Below, piece by piece: positions 1-7,957 of a DNA stretch of 49,545 nt (position 1 is the first letter of the stretch; every line of letters starts with the position of its first letter). The stretch comes from Pseudomonadota bacterium (GTDB lineage: Bacteria > Pseudomonadota > Gammaproteobacteria > Burkholderiales > Burkholderiaceae_C). The position numbers were made by a program, and so were the translations under genes. The DNA is taken from positions 1 through 49,545 of the forward strand of contig JAKQJK010000172.1 in NCBI GenBank assembly GCA_029561195.1, given 5' to 3'. The notes under the pieces are model-generated. The model made no database searches, was not told where the DNA came from, and saw nothing but the letters and a program-made list of their open reading frames with translations.

Positions 1-77
1 CTCGCCGGATCATCGGTAAGGACGGTGTCTACCCCATGGAAACTGCGGCCAAAGAGTTCCCCAGCCGCCAGTACTGA
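1..77 (+). CDS. C-terminal end of sugar ABC transporter substrate-binding protein (partial)
   Basis: The window opens inside a reading frame (codons start at position 3) that ends with TGA at 75-77. Only 24 residues are visible, finishing in EFPSRQY. Endings of this kind (charged stretch, then P-x-R-x-Y) occur in YtfQ-type periplasmic galactofuranose-binding proteins. The gene lies directly before a YtfR-type ATPase and two YtfT/YjfF-type permeases, exactly where the binding protein of the importer should be. The identification therefore rests mostly on context. In this family the protein is exported to the periplasm and delivers a monosaccharide to the permease pair. A hairpin terminator follows the stop codon, so this gene is probably expressed more strongly than the downstream membrane components. 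Confidence 0.6.
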   Translation, partial: RRIIGKDGVYPMETAAKEFPSRQY

Positions 78-108
78 TCCCGGCTTCTCTATTCTGTCCC
101 CTGGTTTT

Positions 109-138
109 GGCCTGCGGCTTCGGCTGCAGGCCTTTTTT
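109..138 (+). terminator. Rho-independent terminator/attenuator with UUCG tetraloop
   Basis: GGCCTGCGGC, the loop TTCG and GCTGCAGGCC form a 10-bp stem with one G-U pair, followed by six T residues. The loop is the very stable cUUCGg type. It lies between the binding-protein stop (77) and the ATPase start (149). It most likely ends a fraction of transcripts so that the binding protein is made in excess over the ATPase and permeases, as is common in ABC importer operons. Confidence 0.85.
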
Positions 139-148
139 ACAATACACC

Positions 149-1687
149 ATGACAAAAACACCACCGGCCCGCGATGTCGCTGCGCCCGTGCTGGAACTTT
201 CCGGCGTGGCCAAGCAGTTCGGTGCCGTGCGGGCCCTCTCTGGCGTGAACCTGCGCCTGTTTGCCGGAGAGGTGCACGCCCTCATGGGCCAGAATGGCGC
301 AGGCAAGTCCACCCTCATCAAGGTCCTGACCGGCGTGTACCCCGCCGACCAGGGCGATATGCGCCTGAATGGCCAGTCCATCCGCGCCACTTCCACGCTG
401 GACGCACAACGCCTGGGCATCAGCACCGTGTACCAGGAGGTCAACCTCTGCCCCAACCTGTCGGTGGCCGAGAACATTTTTGCTGGCCGTTACCCACGCA
501 GGAACGCGGCTGGCTTGTGGGCCATCGACTGGACCCGCATGCACCGCGAGGCGCGTGAGTTGCTGGCCCGCTTGAACCTGAACGTTGACGTGACCCAGAC
601 GCTGGCCAGCTACTCGGTGGCGGTGCAGCAGATGGTGGCGATTGCCCGAAGCCTGAGTATCTCGGCCCAAGTATTGATACTGGACGAGCCCACATCGAGC
701 CTGGACGACGAAGAGGTGGAACGCCTCTATGGCGTGTTGCGCCAGCTGCGTGACCAAGGCATGGCGATTCTGTTTGTCACCCATTTTCTGGACCAGGTCT
801 ATGCCCTGTGTGACCGCATCACCGTGCTGCGCAATGGCGAGCTGGTGGGCGAGTACCCGGCTGCCCAGCTGGGCCATAACGCCTTGATCGCGGCCATGGT
901 GGGCCGCGAGCTGGTGGCAGCCCACAGTGCAGAGGATGCCGACGGCGAAGGCCGCGCGGCGGAGCCTGAATGGCTGCAAGCCAAGGCCCTGAACCGCCGT
1001 GGCCATGTGAAAGCCATAGACCTCGGCATACGCCGCGGTGAGGTGGTGGGTCTGGGTGGCCTGCTGGGCTCGGGGCGCACCGAACTGGCGCGCCTGTTGT
1101 TTGGCCTGGACCGAAGTGATGCTGGTGAGATTGTGTTGAACGGCAAAACCGTGCGCATGGATTCCCCCGTCACGGCCATCCAGATGGGACTGGCCTTGTG
1201 CCCCGAGGACCGCAAGGCCGAGGGCATCATTGCCGAGCTCTCAGTGCGAGAAAACATTGTGCTGGCCTTACAGGCTCGCCAAGGCTTGTTGCCCGCCATT
1301 GGCCGGGTGCAACAAACCACGCTGGCCGAGGGTTATGTGAAAGCCCTGGGCATCAAGACCGCCGATGTGGACACCCCCATTGGCCAGCTGTCGGGCGGCA
1401 ACCAGCAAAAGGCCGTGCTGGCGCGCTGGCTGGCCACGCAGCCCAGCCTTTTGATATTGGACGAACCGACCCGCGGCATCGACATTGCCGCCAAACAGGA
1501 AATCATGAACGAGATACTGGCATTGGCCAAACAGGGGATGGCGGTGCTTTTCATCTCCTCCGAGATGGACGAGGTGGTGCGCGTCTCCGACCGCATCGTG
1601 GTGCTGCGCGACCGCGCCAAGGTGGGCGAGCTGCCGGGTGGCACGAATGACCAAGCGGTCTACGCCATGATTGCGGGGCAGGCATGA
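149..1687 (+). CDS. ytfR: Sugar ABC transporter ATP-binding protein, YtfR-like (CUT2 family)
   Basis: This 512-residue protein has two fused ABC domains, the layout of CUT2 monosaccharide importers (YtfR, RbsA, MglA, XylG). The N-terminal domain has an intact Walker A, GQNGAGKST, at about 47-55 and a Walker B, LILDEPT, near 176. Its signature is the CUT2-typical degenerate form YSVAVQQ near 155-161. The C-terminal domain has a degenerate Walker A (GLLGSGRTE) but a full LSGGNQQK signature and LILDEPTRGID. I chose ATG 149: the frame is also open from a TTG at 107, but that lies in the terminator stem and the family begins close to 149. There is no clear Shine-Dalgarno before 149, which fits low expression after the terminator. 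The 3' end overlaps the next gene by ATGA. Substrate assignment to galactofuranose is by operon similarity to ytfQRT-yjfF; arabinose or another hexose remains possible. Confidence 0.85.
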   Translation: MTKTPPARDVAAPVLELSGVAKQFGAVRALSGVNLRLFAGEVHALMGQNGAGKSTLIKVLTGVYPADQGDMRLNGQSIRATSTLDAQRLGISTVYQEVNLCPNLSVAENIFAGRYPRRNAAGLWAIDWTRMHREARELLARLNLNVDVTQTLASYSVAVQQMVAIARSLSISAQVLILDEPTSSLDDEEVERLYGVLRQLRDQGMAILFVTHFLDQVYALCDRITVLRNGELVGEYPAAQLGHNALIAAMVGRELVAAHSAEDADGEGRAAEPEWLQAKALNRRGHVKAIDLGIRRGEVVGLGGLLGSGRTELARLLFGLDRSDAGEIVLNGKTVRMDSPVTAIQMGLALCPEDRKAEGIIAELSVRENIVLALQARQGLLPAIGRVQQTTLAEGYVKALGIKTADVDTPIGQLSGGNQQKAVLARWLATQPSLLILDEPTRGIDIAAKQEIMNEILALAKQGMAVLFISSEMDEVVRVSDRIVVLRDRAKVGELPGGTNDQAVYAMIAGQA

Positions 1688-2751
1688 GCACAGCCACGAC
1701 GCCTTCATTACTCACGCGGGTGCAGGCGCACCATTTGTTGTGGCCCGTGGTCACGCTGGTGCTGATCCTGATGGTCAACGCCAGCCTGAACCCCGGCTTC
1801 TGGATGCTGCAGTGGCGCGATGGCCACCTGTATGGCAGCGTCATCGACATCTTGAACCGTGCCGCACCGCTGATGCTGGTGTCACTGGGCATGACGCTGG
1901 TGATTGCCACCCGCGGCATTGACATCTCGGTGGGCGCCACGGTGGCCATCAGTGCGGCGGTAGCGGCTCTGATGGTGGGTGGAAAACTGGTCATTACCGA
2001 TGGCGTGGCCCAGCACATCAGCCGTTTTCCCATGTGGCTGGCTATTGTGTGTGCGTTACTAACTGCGCTGGCGTGTGGCCTTTGGAACGGGGTGCTGGTG
2101 GCCAAAATTGGTTTGCAGCCCATCATTGCCACGCTGATCCTGATGGTGGCCGGGCGCGGTGTGGCGCAGTTACTCACCGACGGGCAAATTGTCACGGTGT
2201 ACTACCCGCCCTATTTCTACATTGGCAGTGGTTACTTGTGGGGCCTCCCGTTTGCGTTGTTCATTGCGGGCTTTGTCTATCTGTTGATGCATCTGGCCGT
2301 CACGCGTACTGCGCTGGGCTTGTTTATCCAGGCCATCGGCATTAATCCAGCAGCTGCCCGTGTGGCGGGGGTGCGCGAGCGGCTTATCAGTATTTGTGTC
2401 TATGCCTTTTGCGGCCTCACAGCCGGCATTGCGGGGCTGATCATCAGCTCCAACGTCAAGAGTGCGGACGGCAACAACGCCGGCAATCTGCTCGAGCTCG
2501 ACGCCATTCTGGCCGTGACTCTGGGCGGCACGTTGTTGACGGGTGGGCGTTTCAGCCTGGCGGGCAGCATGATTGGTGCGCTCATCATCCAGACACTGAC
2601 CTCCACCATCTATTCCATTGGCGTGCCGCCAGAGATTAACCTCGTGGTCAAGGCCGCCGTGGTGTTTGTTGTCATGCTGATGCAGTCGGCAGAATTCCGC
2701 CGCGCGGTGCGCGGCTGGGTGGTGCGCCCCGCCGCAGGGAGCCAGGCATGA
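1684..2751 (+). CDS. ytfT: Sugar ABC transporter permease, YtfT-like
   Basis: This 355-residue polytopic inner-membrane protein belongs to the BPD_transp_2 (RbsC-type) permeases of CUT2 importers. The first membrane segment is near 20-40. Typical family features are TLVIATRGIDISVGA near 75-90 and the Gly-rich LDAILAVTLGGTLLTGG near 272-289. The start ATG overlaps the stop of the ATPase gene (ATGA at 1684-1687), so the two are translationally coupled. The gene in turn overlaps the second permease by ATGA at 2748-2751. Having two different permease genes in one CUT2 operon is the hallmark of the YtfQRT-YjfF system, which pairs them as a heterodimer. Confidence in the family is high; confidence in the substrate is moderate. 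Confidence 0.85.
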   Translation: MSTATTPSLLTRVQAHHLLWPVVTLVLILMVNASLNPGFWMLQWRDGHLYGSVIDILNRAAPLMLVSLGMTLVIATRGIDISVGATVAISAAVAALMVGGKLVITDGVAQHISRFPMWLAIVCALLTALACGLWNGVLVAKIGLQPIIATLILMVAGRGVAQLLTDGQIVTVYYPPYFYIGSGYLWGLPFALFIAGFVYLLMHLAVTRTALGLFIQAIGINPAAARVAGVRERLISICVYAFCGLTAGIAGLIISSNVKSADGNNAGNLLELDAILAVTLGGTLLTGGRFSLAGSMIGALIIQTLTSTIYSIGVPPEINLVVKAAVVFVVMLMQSAEFRRAVRGWVVRPAAGSQA

Positions 2752-3710
2752 AGTTGCAACGCAAATACATTCCCCTGGCGGCTACGGTGTCGCTGTTTGC
2801 CGCCATGTCGGTGTTTGGTGGAGTGTCATACACCGGGTTCTTTTCGGCCCAGGTATTTCTGAACCTGCTGATCGACAACGCCTTTTTGGTCATCGTGGCG
2901 GTCGGTATGACCTTTGTCATCCTGTCCGGCGGCATTGACCTCTCGGTGGGGTCAGTAGTGGCCCTGAGCACGATTGTCCTGGCCAAGCTGGTGCAGCACC
3001 TGCACTGGGACCTGATGGTGGCGATTCCGCTGGTGCTGTGTATGGGCACGCTATTTGGTGCCTTCATGGGCTGGCTTATCCAGCGCTTCCGCCTGCAGCC
3101 TTTCATCGTCACACTGGCGGGCATGTTTTTGGCGCGTGGCCTGTGTTACCTCATCAGCATCGACTCCATCAGCATCACCGACGAGGCCTACACCGTGCTG
3201 GCGCAAACCCGCATCCATTTGTGGCCCGAGGGGCCCATGGTGTCCATCAGCGCAGTCTTGGCCTTGGTGGTCTTGGCGGCGGCTGTGTTCATCGCGCATG
3301 GCTCGCAGTTCGGCCGCACCGTGTACGCCATTGGCGGTTCCGAGCATTCGGCCGTGCTGATGGGTCTGCCCGTGGCCCACACCAATGTGGCGGTGTATGC
3401 CCTGAGCGGGTTTTGCGCGGCACTGGGCGGCGTGGTGTTCACCTTCTACACGCTATCGGGTTATGGCCTGCATGCGGTGGGGCTGGAGCTGGACGCCATC
3501 GCCGCCGTGGTGATTGGCGGCACCTTGCTCAGTGGTGGTGTGGGCTACGTGGCTGGCACGCTGTTTGGGGTACTCACCTTAGGCATCATCCAGACGCTGA
3601 TCATGTTTGATGGTAGCTTGAGCTCCTGGTGGACGCGTATCGTAATTGGCGCGCTGTTGTTCATTTTTTGCCTGCTGCAGCGGGTGTTTGAGGCCCGACG
3701 AGACGGGTAA
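2748..3710 (+). CDS. yjfF: Sugar ABC transporter permease, YjfF-like
   Basis: This 320-residue membrane protein is the second CUT2-type permease, paralogous to the preceding gene. Corresponding motifs are FVILSGGIDLSVGSVVALS near 57-75 and LDAIAAVVIGGTLLSGGVG near 247-265. It starts inside the stop of the upstream permease (ATGA), completing a tightly packed ATPase-permease-permease unit. It is the last gene of the unit: after the stop at 3710 there is a short inverted repeat (GGGTAAA at 3705-3711 with TTTACCC at 3720-3726) without a T-run, then a 330-bp stretch with no gene on this pattern. In the complex it would form a heterodimeric channel with the YtfT-like protein. Confidence 0.85.
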   Translation: MKLQRKYIPLAATVSLFAAMSVFGGVSYTGFFSAQVFLNLLIDNAFLVIVAVGMTFVILSGGIDLSVGSVVALSTIVLAKLVQHLHWDLMVAIPLVLCMGTLFGAFMGWLIQRFRLQPFIVTLAGMFLARGLCYLISIDSISITDEAYTVLAQTRIHLWPEGPMVSISAVLALVVLAAAVFIAHGSQFGRTVYAIGGSEHSAVLMGLPVAHTNVAVYALSGFCAALGGVVFTFYTLSGYGLHAVGLELDAIAAVVIGGTLLSGGVGYVAGTLFGVLTLGIIQTLIMFDGSLSSWWTRIVIGALLFIFCLLQRVFEARRDG

Positions 3711-4042
3711 ACCACAGGATTTACCCCAAACCGGGGCTAAAAGCGTACAATCCAGTTATCGGAATCGTCAAAAGCTTTAACAGCTCGTCTTTTGGGTCTG
3801 CCTTGAATTTCAGGCGCAGCACCTCCCACACCCCAGATGGCATAGCGTGTTGTAGCGTCGATCAGACGCCTGGCTACAGGTTTTGCTTCTCAAGCAATCG
3901 TCGGATCAACCCTTGTGTTCAGCACCCACCGATGCTTGGTGGCCTGCTGACCGAATCCGAACACGCATCAATCTGTCTGCAGGCTGATGTTCCCCTGACA
4001 ACCGGGCCACGACACTTTTATGTCGCAGCCCAAGTTATTTCA
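3711..4042 (+). other. Long non-coding stretch, probable structured 5' leader
   Basis: About 330 bases separate the sugar permease from the next credible start codon. The frame of the 75-residue protein is open back to 3803, but the translated extension is Cys/His/Pro-rich and does not look like protein. Visible structure includes competing hairpins at 3705-3726 and 3724-3736 (CCCC/GGGG), a TACAAT sequence at 3746-3751 that would serve as a -10 box, and several short stems (for example GCCT...AGGC near 3801-3816 and CACC...GGTG near 3926-3942). A long untranslated leader before small cold-shock-type genes would fit. Nothing else was recognised here. Confidence 0.4.
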
Positions 4043-4270
4043 ATGAACAGCATGAATACCAATATCGCTGTGGGCAAGTACCTTGTTTCACCGCTCACCA
4101 AACAACTGGACGACGGGCGTTACGCCGCGTCCGTATCGATTCGCTCGGGCCGCGGCAGTGGCACGCATGACCGCGTGATGCGCTTCACACCCGTATTTGG
4201 CAGCAACAATGCCGCCGCCAACTACGCAACTGCGCAAGGCATTTCGTGGATTCAGGGCCGCATGGCCTGA
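4043..4270 (+). CDS. Small conserved-looking protein of unknown function (75 aa)
   Basis: I do not recognise a named family. The protein is 75 residues, soluble and basic, with a central segment SVSIRSGRGSGTHDRVMRF and a C-terminal alternation of Asn/Ala ending in ISWIQGRMA. The pattern (short beta-rich Gly/Arg segment, then a small helical end) suggests a compact single domain, possibly nucleic-acid-associated, but that is inference. Two starts are possible, ATG 4043 and ATG 4052; neither has a strong Shine-Dalgarno. It lies 51 bp before a second copy of IF-1 and behind a 330-bp leader. As IF-1 paralogues and long leaders often go with cold-shock expression, a role in cold or growth-transition physiology is plausible but untested. 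Confidence 0.6.
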   Translation: MNSMNTNIAVGKYLVSPLTKQLDDGRYAASVSIRSGRGSGTHDRVMRFTPVFGSNNAAANYATAQGISWIQGRMA

Positions 4271-4321
4271 CGCTCACGATTTGCGAAAAAGTTTTATCCT
4301 CATTCAACTGGAGTTTTTTTC

Positions 4322-4564
4322 ATGGCCAAAGAAGAATTGATTGAAATGAACGGGATGGTGACCGATGTGTTGCCCGATTCCCGCTTTCGCGTCACGTTGG
4401 ACAACGGCCATCAACTGGTCGCCTACACCGGAGGGAAGATGAAAAAGCACCACATCCGCATCCTGGCGGGAGACAAGGTGTCGCTTGAACTGTCGCCGTA
4501 TGACCTTAGCAAGGGGCGCATCACGTTTCGCCACATCGCGGGCCGAGGTCCGTCTCCCCAGTAA
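4322..4564 (+). CDS. infA: Translation initiation factor IF-1 (second, betaproteobacterial-type copy)
   Basis: This 80-residue protein begins [11 protein letters not shown] and contains the full S1-like OB fold of IF-1: FRVTLDNGH near 21-29, [12 protein letters not shown] near 38-49, and the diagnostic [15 protein letters not shown] near 53-67. IF-1 binds the A site of the 30S subunit and cooperates with IF-2 and IF-3. The C-terminal tail [11 protein letters not shown] is longer than in the usual 72-residue protein. This is typical of the extra infA gene that many Burkholderiales carry in addition to the copy in the ribosomal-protein operon. GGAG precedes ATG 4322 by nine bases. The upstream 75-residue gene and this one are probably co-transcribed. 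Whether this is the only infA in the genome cannot be judged from the window. Confidence 0.93.
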   Translation: MAKEELIEMNGMVTDVLPDSRFRVTLDNGHQLVAYTGGKMKKHHIRILAGDKVSLELSPYDLSKGRITFRHIAGRGPSPQ

Positions 4565-4593
4565 TCGTCTTACTTACGGCGCTACAGGCGGCT

Positions 4594-5835
4594 TCATCCG
4601 CCAAGCGCTTCGTCCAGCACTTCCACCCAGTGTTTCACCGGCGTGGTTGTGCCGCTTTGCAGGTGGGTGATGCAGCCGATGTTGGCGCTGACGATCACTT
4701 CCGGCTGCATATCCTGCAGATTGCCCAGCTTGCGGTCACGCAACGCGTAAGCAATATCAGGATTCAACACTGAGTAAGTACCTGCTGACCCGCAGCACAG
4801 GTGTGACTCATTGGTTGAAATCTTTACCTGAAAACCCAGCTCGTTCAAATACTTTTCTACGCCGCCACGCAGTTGCTGGCCGTGCTGCAACGTGCAAGGC
4901 GGATGAAACACCACCTGGCCCGTATTACCCGCCGTCTTCGCCGAAACCTTGCCTTTGAGCCTGTCCGCCAGCTCGGGCAGCCACTCACTTAGATCTTTCG
5001 TCAGATCGCTGATGCGCCGCGCTTTAATCGCGTAAACCGGGTCGTCTTTGAAAATGTGGCCGTATTCCTTGACTGTCACGCCGCAGCCTGAAGCGTTCAT
5101 GATGATGGCTTCCACGGGACTGTCATCTGCCACATGCGGCCACCAGGCGTCGATGTTGGCGCGCATCTCGGCCTTGCCACCATCCTGATCGTTGAGGTGG
5201 AATTTCACCGCGCCGCAGCAACCAGCCTTGGGCGCCAGAACGGTTTGAATACCGGCGGCGTCCAGCACCCGAGCCGTGGCGCTGTTGATGTTGGGCATCA
5301 TCGCGGGCTGCACGCAACCGGCCAGCATCAGCACCTTGCGGGCATGCTGGCGCGTGGGCCAGACCCCGGCCATCTGCTTCGCGGGAACCTTGTTCTTCAG
5401 AAATGCCGGCAGTAGCGGGCGAACCAGCTGCCCCAACTTCATGGCCGGGGCAAACAGCGGCGACGGCAGCCCTTCTTTCAGAGCCCAGCGCAGTGCGGTC
5501 TCGGCAGCGGGGCGGGGAACTTTGGCGTCCACCAGTTTGCGGCCAATGTCCACCAAGTGGCCGTAGTCCACACCGCTCGGGCAGGTGCTTTCGCAGTTGC
5601 GGCAGGTCAGGCAGCGGTCCAGGTGCATCTGCGTGGCACGGGTAGGTGTTTCACCTTCAAGCACCTGCTTCATCAGATAGATGCGGCCACGGGGGCCGTC
5701 CAGCTCGTCACCGAGCAACTGGTAAGTGGGGCAGGTGGCAGTGCAGAAACCACAATGCACACATTTGCGCAAAATGGCTTCGGCGGCGATGCCGTCGGTG
5801 GTGTTTTTGTATTCGGGAGCGAGGTTAGTCTGCAT
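4594..5835 (-). CDS. glcF: Glycolate oxidase iron-sulfur subunit GlcF
   Basis: The 413-residue protein has the GlcF layout. Two [4Fe-4S] ferredoxin motifs come first: CVHCGFCTATCP from residue 25 and CLTCRNCESTCP near 75. Two CCG (heterodisulfide-reductase-type) domains follow, with AGCVQPAMMP and KAGCCGAVKFH, then HPPCTLQH and SHLCCGSAGTYS. GlcF passes electrons from the flavin subunits GlcD and GlcE to the respiratory chain while glycolate is oxidised to glyoxylate at the inner membrane. Start ATG at 5835-5833 overlaps the end of glcE by 11 bases, so the two are coupled. No glcD is present on either side, so the flavoprotein that completes the enzyme must be encoded elsewhere. Length is normal for the family. 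Confidence 0.92.
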   Translation of the reverse strand: MQTNLAPEYKNTTDGIAAEAILRKCVHCGFCTATCPTYQLLGDELDGPRGRIYLMKQVLEGETPTRATQMHLDRCLTCRNCESTCPSGVDYGHLVDIGRKLVDAKVPRPAAETALRWALKEGLPSPLFAPAMKLGQLVRPLLPAFLKNKVPAKQMAGVWPTRQHARKVLMLAGCVQPAMMPNINSATARVLDAAGIQTVLAPKAGCCGAVKFHLNDQDGGKAEMRANIDAWWPHVADDSPVEAIIMNASGCGVTVKEYGHIFKDDPVYAIKARRISDLTKDLSEWLPELADRLKGKVSAKTAGNTGQVVFHPPCTLQHGQQLRGGVEKYLNELGFQVKISTNESHLCCGSAGTYSVLNPDIAYALRDRKLGNLQDMQPEVIVSANIGCITHLQSGTTTPVKHWVEVLDEALGG

Positions 5836-6961
5836 ACATGCGCCCGCGGTTGAAGATGTTGGCGGGATCGAATTGGCGTTTCAAATCGCGATGGATGCGG
5901 TCCAAAGGTGCCTTTAAGGGTTGAAATATGGCCTCACCCCTCGTTGGATATGCGTGATCAGCTATAAAACATGTAGCAAATCCGCCTGCCCTATCAGCCG
6001 CAGTTCGCAGCCGCGTGGCCTCACTCGCCGGGGCCTTGACCCAGCGCTGGGCCCCGCCCCATTCGATCAGCGTCTCGCCCACGTCCAGTGGCACAGTGGT
6101 GTCCGGCACACTCAGGCGCCATAAGCATTCGTCGTTCTGACGGACAAAAAACGGCAGGGTTTGTTCGCGCAGGGCGTTCCAGTCCGCCGCCACCGCAGCC
6201 CCGTCTTTTCGCTCGCCACCCATGGTCTGAAAGGCGGCTTCGACAGCCGCTTTGGCGCCGCGCAGGCGCACGTACAGGCTGGGGTTGTCGTTACCACTTA
6301 TCTTGTCACCCGGTTTATCGTTGACCCAGCAACTGGCATTGACAGGCAGCGGCTTGCCCGCCCAGGCATTGAGCTGTTTGATCGCGCTGGCCTCATCCAA
6401 GTGAAACAACAGCGTCGCCTCGGCAACAGCCACCGGCAGCACTTTCAGCGATACCTCGGCGATCACGCCCAGGGTGCCCATGGCCCCCGTCATGAGGCGC
6501 GACACGTCGTAACCTGCCACGTTTTTCATTACCTGCCCGCCAAAGGTGAGAAGTTCTCCCTTGCCGTTGATGATCTTCACGCCCAGCACGTAGTCGCGCA
6601 CATTGCCTACAGCCGCACGGGCCGGGCCGCCCAGACCAGAAGCGACCATGCCACCAACGGTGGCCACATTACCGGTACTTGTGGCGAAATGCGGGGGCTC
6701 GAACGGCAGATACTGGCCCTGTTCGGCGAGAGCCGATTCCAGCTCAGTCAGCGGCGTACCAGCACGTACCGTCACCACCAGCTCGCTGGGCTCGTAACTC
6801 ACAATGCCTTGCAGAGCGCGTGTGTCCAGAATGTCGCCCTGCAGCGTCTGGCCGTAAAAGTCCTTGCTGCCACCGCCGCGAATGCGCAGCGGCTGGACCG
6901 CTGTCGCTGCGGCCTGAATGCGGTCAATGAGTTGCGTGAGCGCTGAATCCATGGGCTGCAT
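5825..6961 (-). CDS. glcE: Glycolate oxidase FAD-binding subunit GlcE, with repeat-encoded insertion
   Basis: This 378-residue protein has the GlcE pattern. An FAD_binding_4 domain carries IRGGGSKDFYG near 25-35, VATVGGMVASGLGGPARA near 98-115 and VGNVRDYVLGVKIINGKGE near 117-135. The C-terminal signature is FDPANIFNRGRMY. It is the second flavin subunit of glycolate oxidase. A better start may be ATG 6952 (MDSALTQLIDRI), three codons in, because GlcE proteins usually begin MD-x-AL. The unusual part is residues about 325-345: between DRAGG and EAIFQPL, where the family normally has almost nothing, sits FATCFIADHAYPTRG. That segment is encoded by a copy of the ~50-bp interspersed repeat at 5931-5980, inserted without breaking the frame. 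Whether the subunit still works is not known, but the rest of the frame is intact, which argues that it does. Confidence 0.88.
   Translation of the reverse strand: MQPMDSALTQLIDRIQAAATAVQPLRIRGGGSKDFYGQTLQGDILDTRALQGIVSYEPSELVVTVRAGTPLTELESALAEQGQYLPFEPPHFATSTGNVATVGGMVASGLGGPARAAVGNVRDYVLGVKIINGKGELLTFGGQVMKNVAGYDVSRLMTGAMGTLGVIAEVSLKVLPVAVAEATLLFHLDEASAIKQLNAWAGKPLPVNASCWVNDKPGDKISGNDNPSLYVRLRGAKAAVEAAFQTMGGERKDGAAVAADWNALREQTLPFFVRQNDECLWRLSVPDTTVPLDVGETLIEWGGAQRWVKAPASEATRLRTAADRAGGFATCFIADHAYPTRGEAIFQPLKAPLDRIHRDLKRQFDPANIFNRGRMYAD
5931..5980 (+). repeat. ~50-bp interspersed repeat, copy 1, in frame inside glcE
   Basis: This copy reads GCCTCACCCCTCG, then GATATGCGTGATCAGCTATA, then ATGTAGCAAA. 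It aligns over its whole length with copies at 11852, 16918, 21575 and 28348; the shared core is TATGCGTGAT-x-AGCTAT followed by an A/T-rich loop and ATAGCAA. Complementary AGCTAT/ATAGC halves allow a small hairpin. It is read on the minus strand as part of GlcE, giving IADHAYPTRGE. Confidence 0.85.
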
Positions 6962-7021
6962 GGTACCGGTGGGCGAAAACTCTGGTTTGAATTTTTTGAA
7001 ATGGATGTGTTCGAAAAATGA

Positions 7022-7957
7022 TCAGTCGCTGAAGAAGTTGGTCGGTAAACCGGGTACATCCAGCCGCATCGAGAACACACAACCGGTCTGCGGCATGTCA
7101 GCCAACTCGGCGGCTGAGCGGTTGTAGCTGGCCGTGGTGACGTACATCGTCTGCCAGTCGTCACCGCCAAAACACGGCATGGTGGGACACTGCGCTGGTG
7201 TAGGGATCTCGGCCAGCAACTCGCCAGCGGGTGAGAACTTGAGAATTCGTTTGCCCTCGAACATGGCCGCATAGTAGTTGCCTTGCGCATCTACCGCGCC
7301 ACCGTCCGGGCGACCACCATAGCCGCCCAAACCGTATTTCCAGCCATCCGGTTTCATGGGGAACTGGTGGAACACGCGCATGTTCGTCATGGCGTTGCTG
7401 GCTGCGTCCCAGTCCCAGGCGCGAATGACGTGGTTGGGCGTGTCAGTCCAGTACACCGTTTTGGCGTCGGGCGACCAGGCCAGACCGTTGGCGATGATGG
7501 CGTTGCCTGCTTTGCGCTCAACCACGGGCGCTTTGCCACCGCGACAGTCCAGCGAGAACAGTTCGGCGTTGGGGGCCGTGCGGGGCTCAAACATCGTACC
7601 GGCCCAAAAGCGCCCCACCGGGTCAGCCTTGCCGTCGTTGAACCGCATGGTGGCAGTGTCGTGGTCAAAGCGCTGGATCAGCATCAAAGCCCCGCCCCAT
7701 TCCCTGGCGCGGTAAATGCCGTCGCGCAGGGCGATCACCAAGCCGCCGCTGGCGGCAGGGGCGATGCAGCCCGGCTCCATCGGCATCGGCCAGCTTTGCA
7801 CCGTGCCCATGAAGACATTGGCGCGCAGAATCTTCTGGCCCGGAATATCCACCCAGTAAAGCATCTGCTCGTGCGGGTGCCAGAACGGGGATTCGCCCAG
7901 GGCGCTGGGCTCAGTCGACACGGCTTGCCAGTTGGCATTTAGGGTTTTCAAAGTCAT
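7022..7957 (-). CDS. SMP-30/gluconolactonase/regucalcin-family lactonase
   Basis: The 311-residue protein is a six-bladed propeller of the SMP-30 family (regucalcin, gluconolactonase, xylono/arabinono-lactonase). Metal-site motifs are visible: GESPFWHP near 21-28 (metal-ligand Glu), FNDGKADPVGRFWAGTM near 104-120 (Asn/Asp ligands), IANGLAWSPD near 150-160 and PDGGAVDAQGNYYAAMF near 212-228. Members hydrolyse sugar lactones to aldonic acids. Its start codon overlaps the stop of the epimerase-like gene by ATGA, so the two are co-translated; together they suggest oxidation of an aldose through its lactone. The same operon continues into glcE-glcF after a 60-bp gap. Which sugar is used cannot be told from sequence. 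Confidence 0.85.
   Translation of the reverse strand: MTLKTLNANWQAVSTEPSALGESPFWHPHEQMLYWVDIPGQKILRANVFMGTVQSWPMPMEPGCIAPAASGGLVIALRDGIYRAREWGGALMLIQRFDHDTATMRFNDGKADPVGRFWAGTMFEPRTAPNAELFSLDCRGGKAPVVERKAGNAIIANGLAWSPDAKTVYWTDTPNHVIRAWDWDAASNAMTNMRVFHQFPMKPDGWKYGLGGYGGRPDGGAVDAQGNYYAAMFEGKRILKFSPAGELLAEIPTPAQCPTMPCFGGDDWQTMYVTTASYNRSAAELADMPQTGCVFSMRLDVPGLPTNFFSD

Noticed and set aside
107..148. TTG start at 107 for the ATPase gene
   Set aside because: It lies in the terminator hairpin and would add 14 residues not found in the family; ATG 149 fits.
3803..4042. Upstream extension of the 75-residue protein to 155 residues
   Set aside because: The added part is Cys/His/Pro-rich, of low plausibility and without Shine-Dalgarno; the region behaves as a leader.
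6161..6946. 261-codon plus-strand frame opposite glcE
   Set aside because: This is a shadow of GlcE, with His/Gln-rich composition and no recognisable motif.
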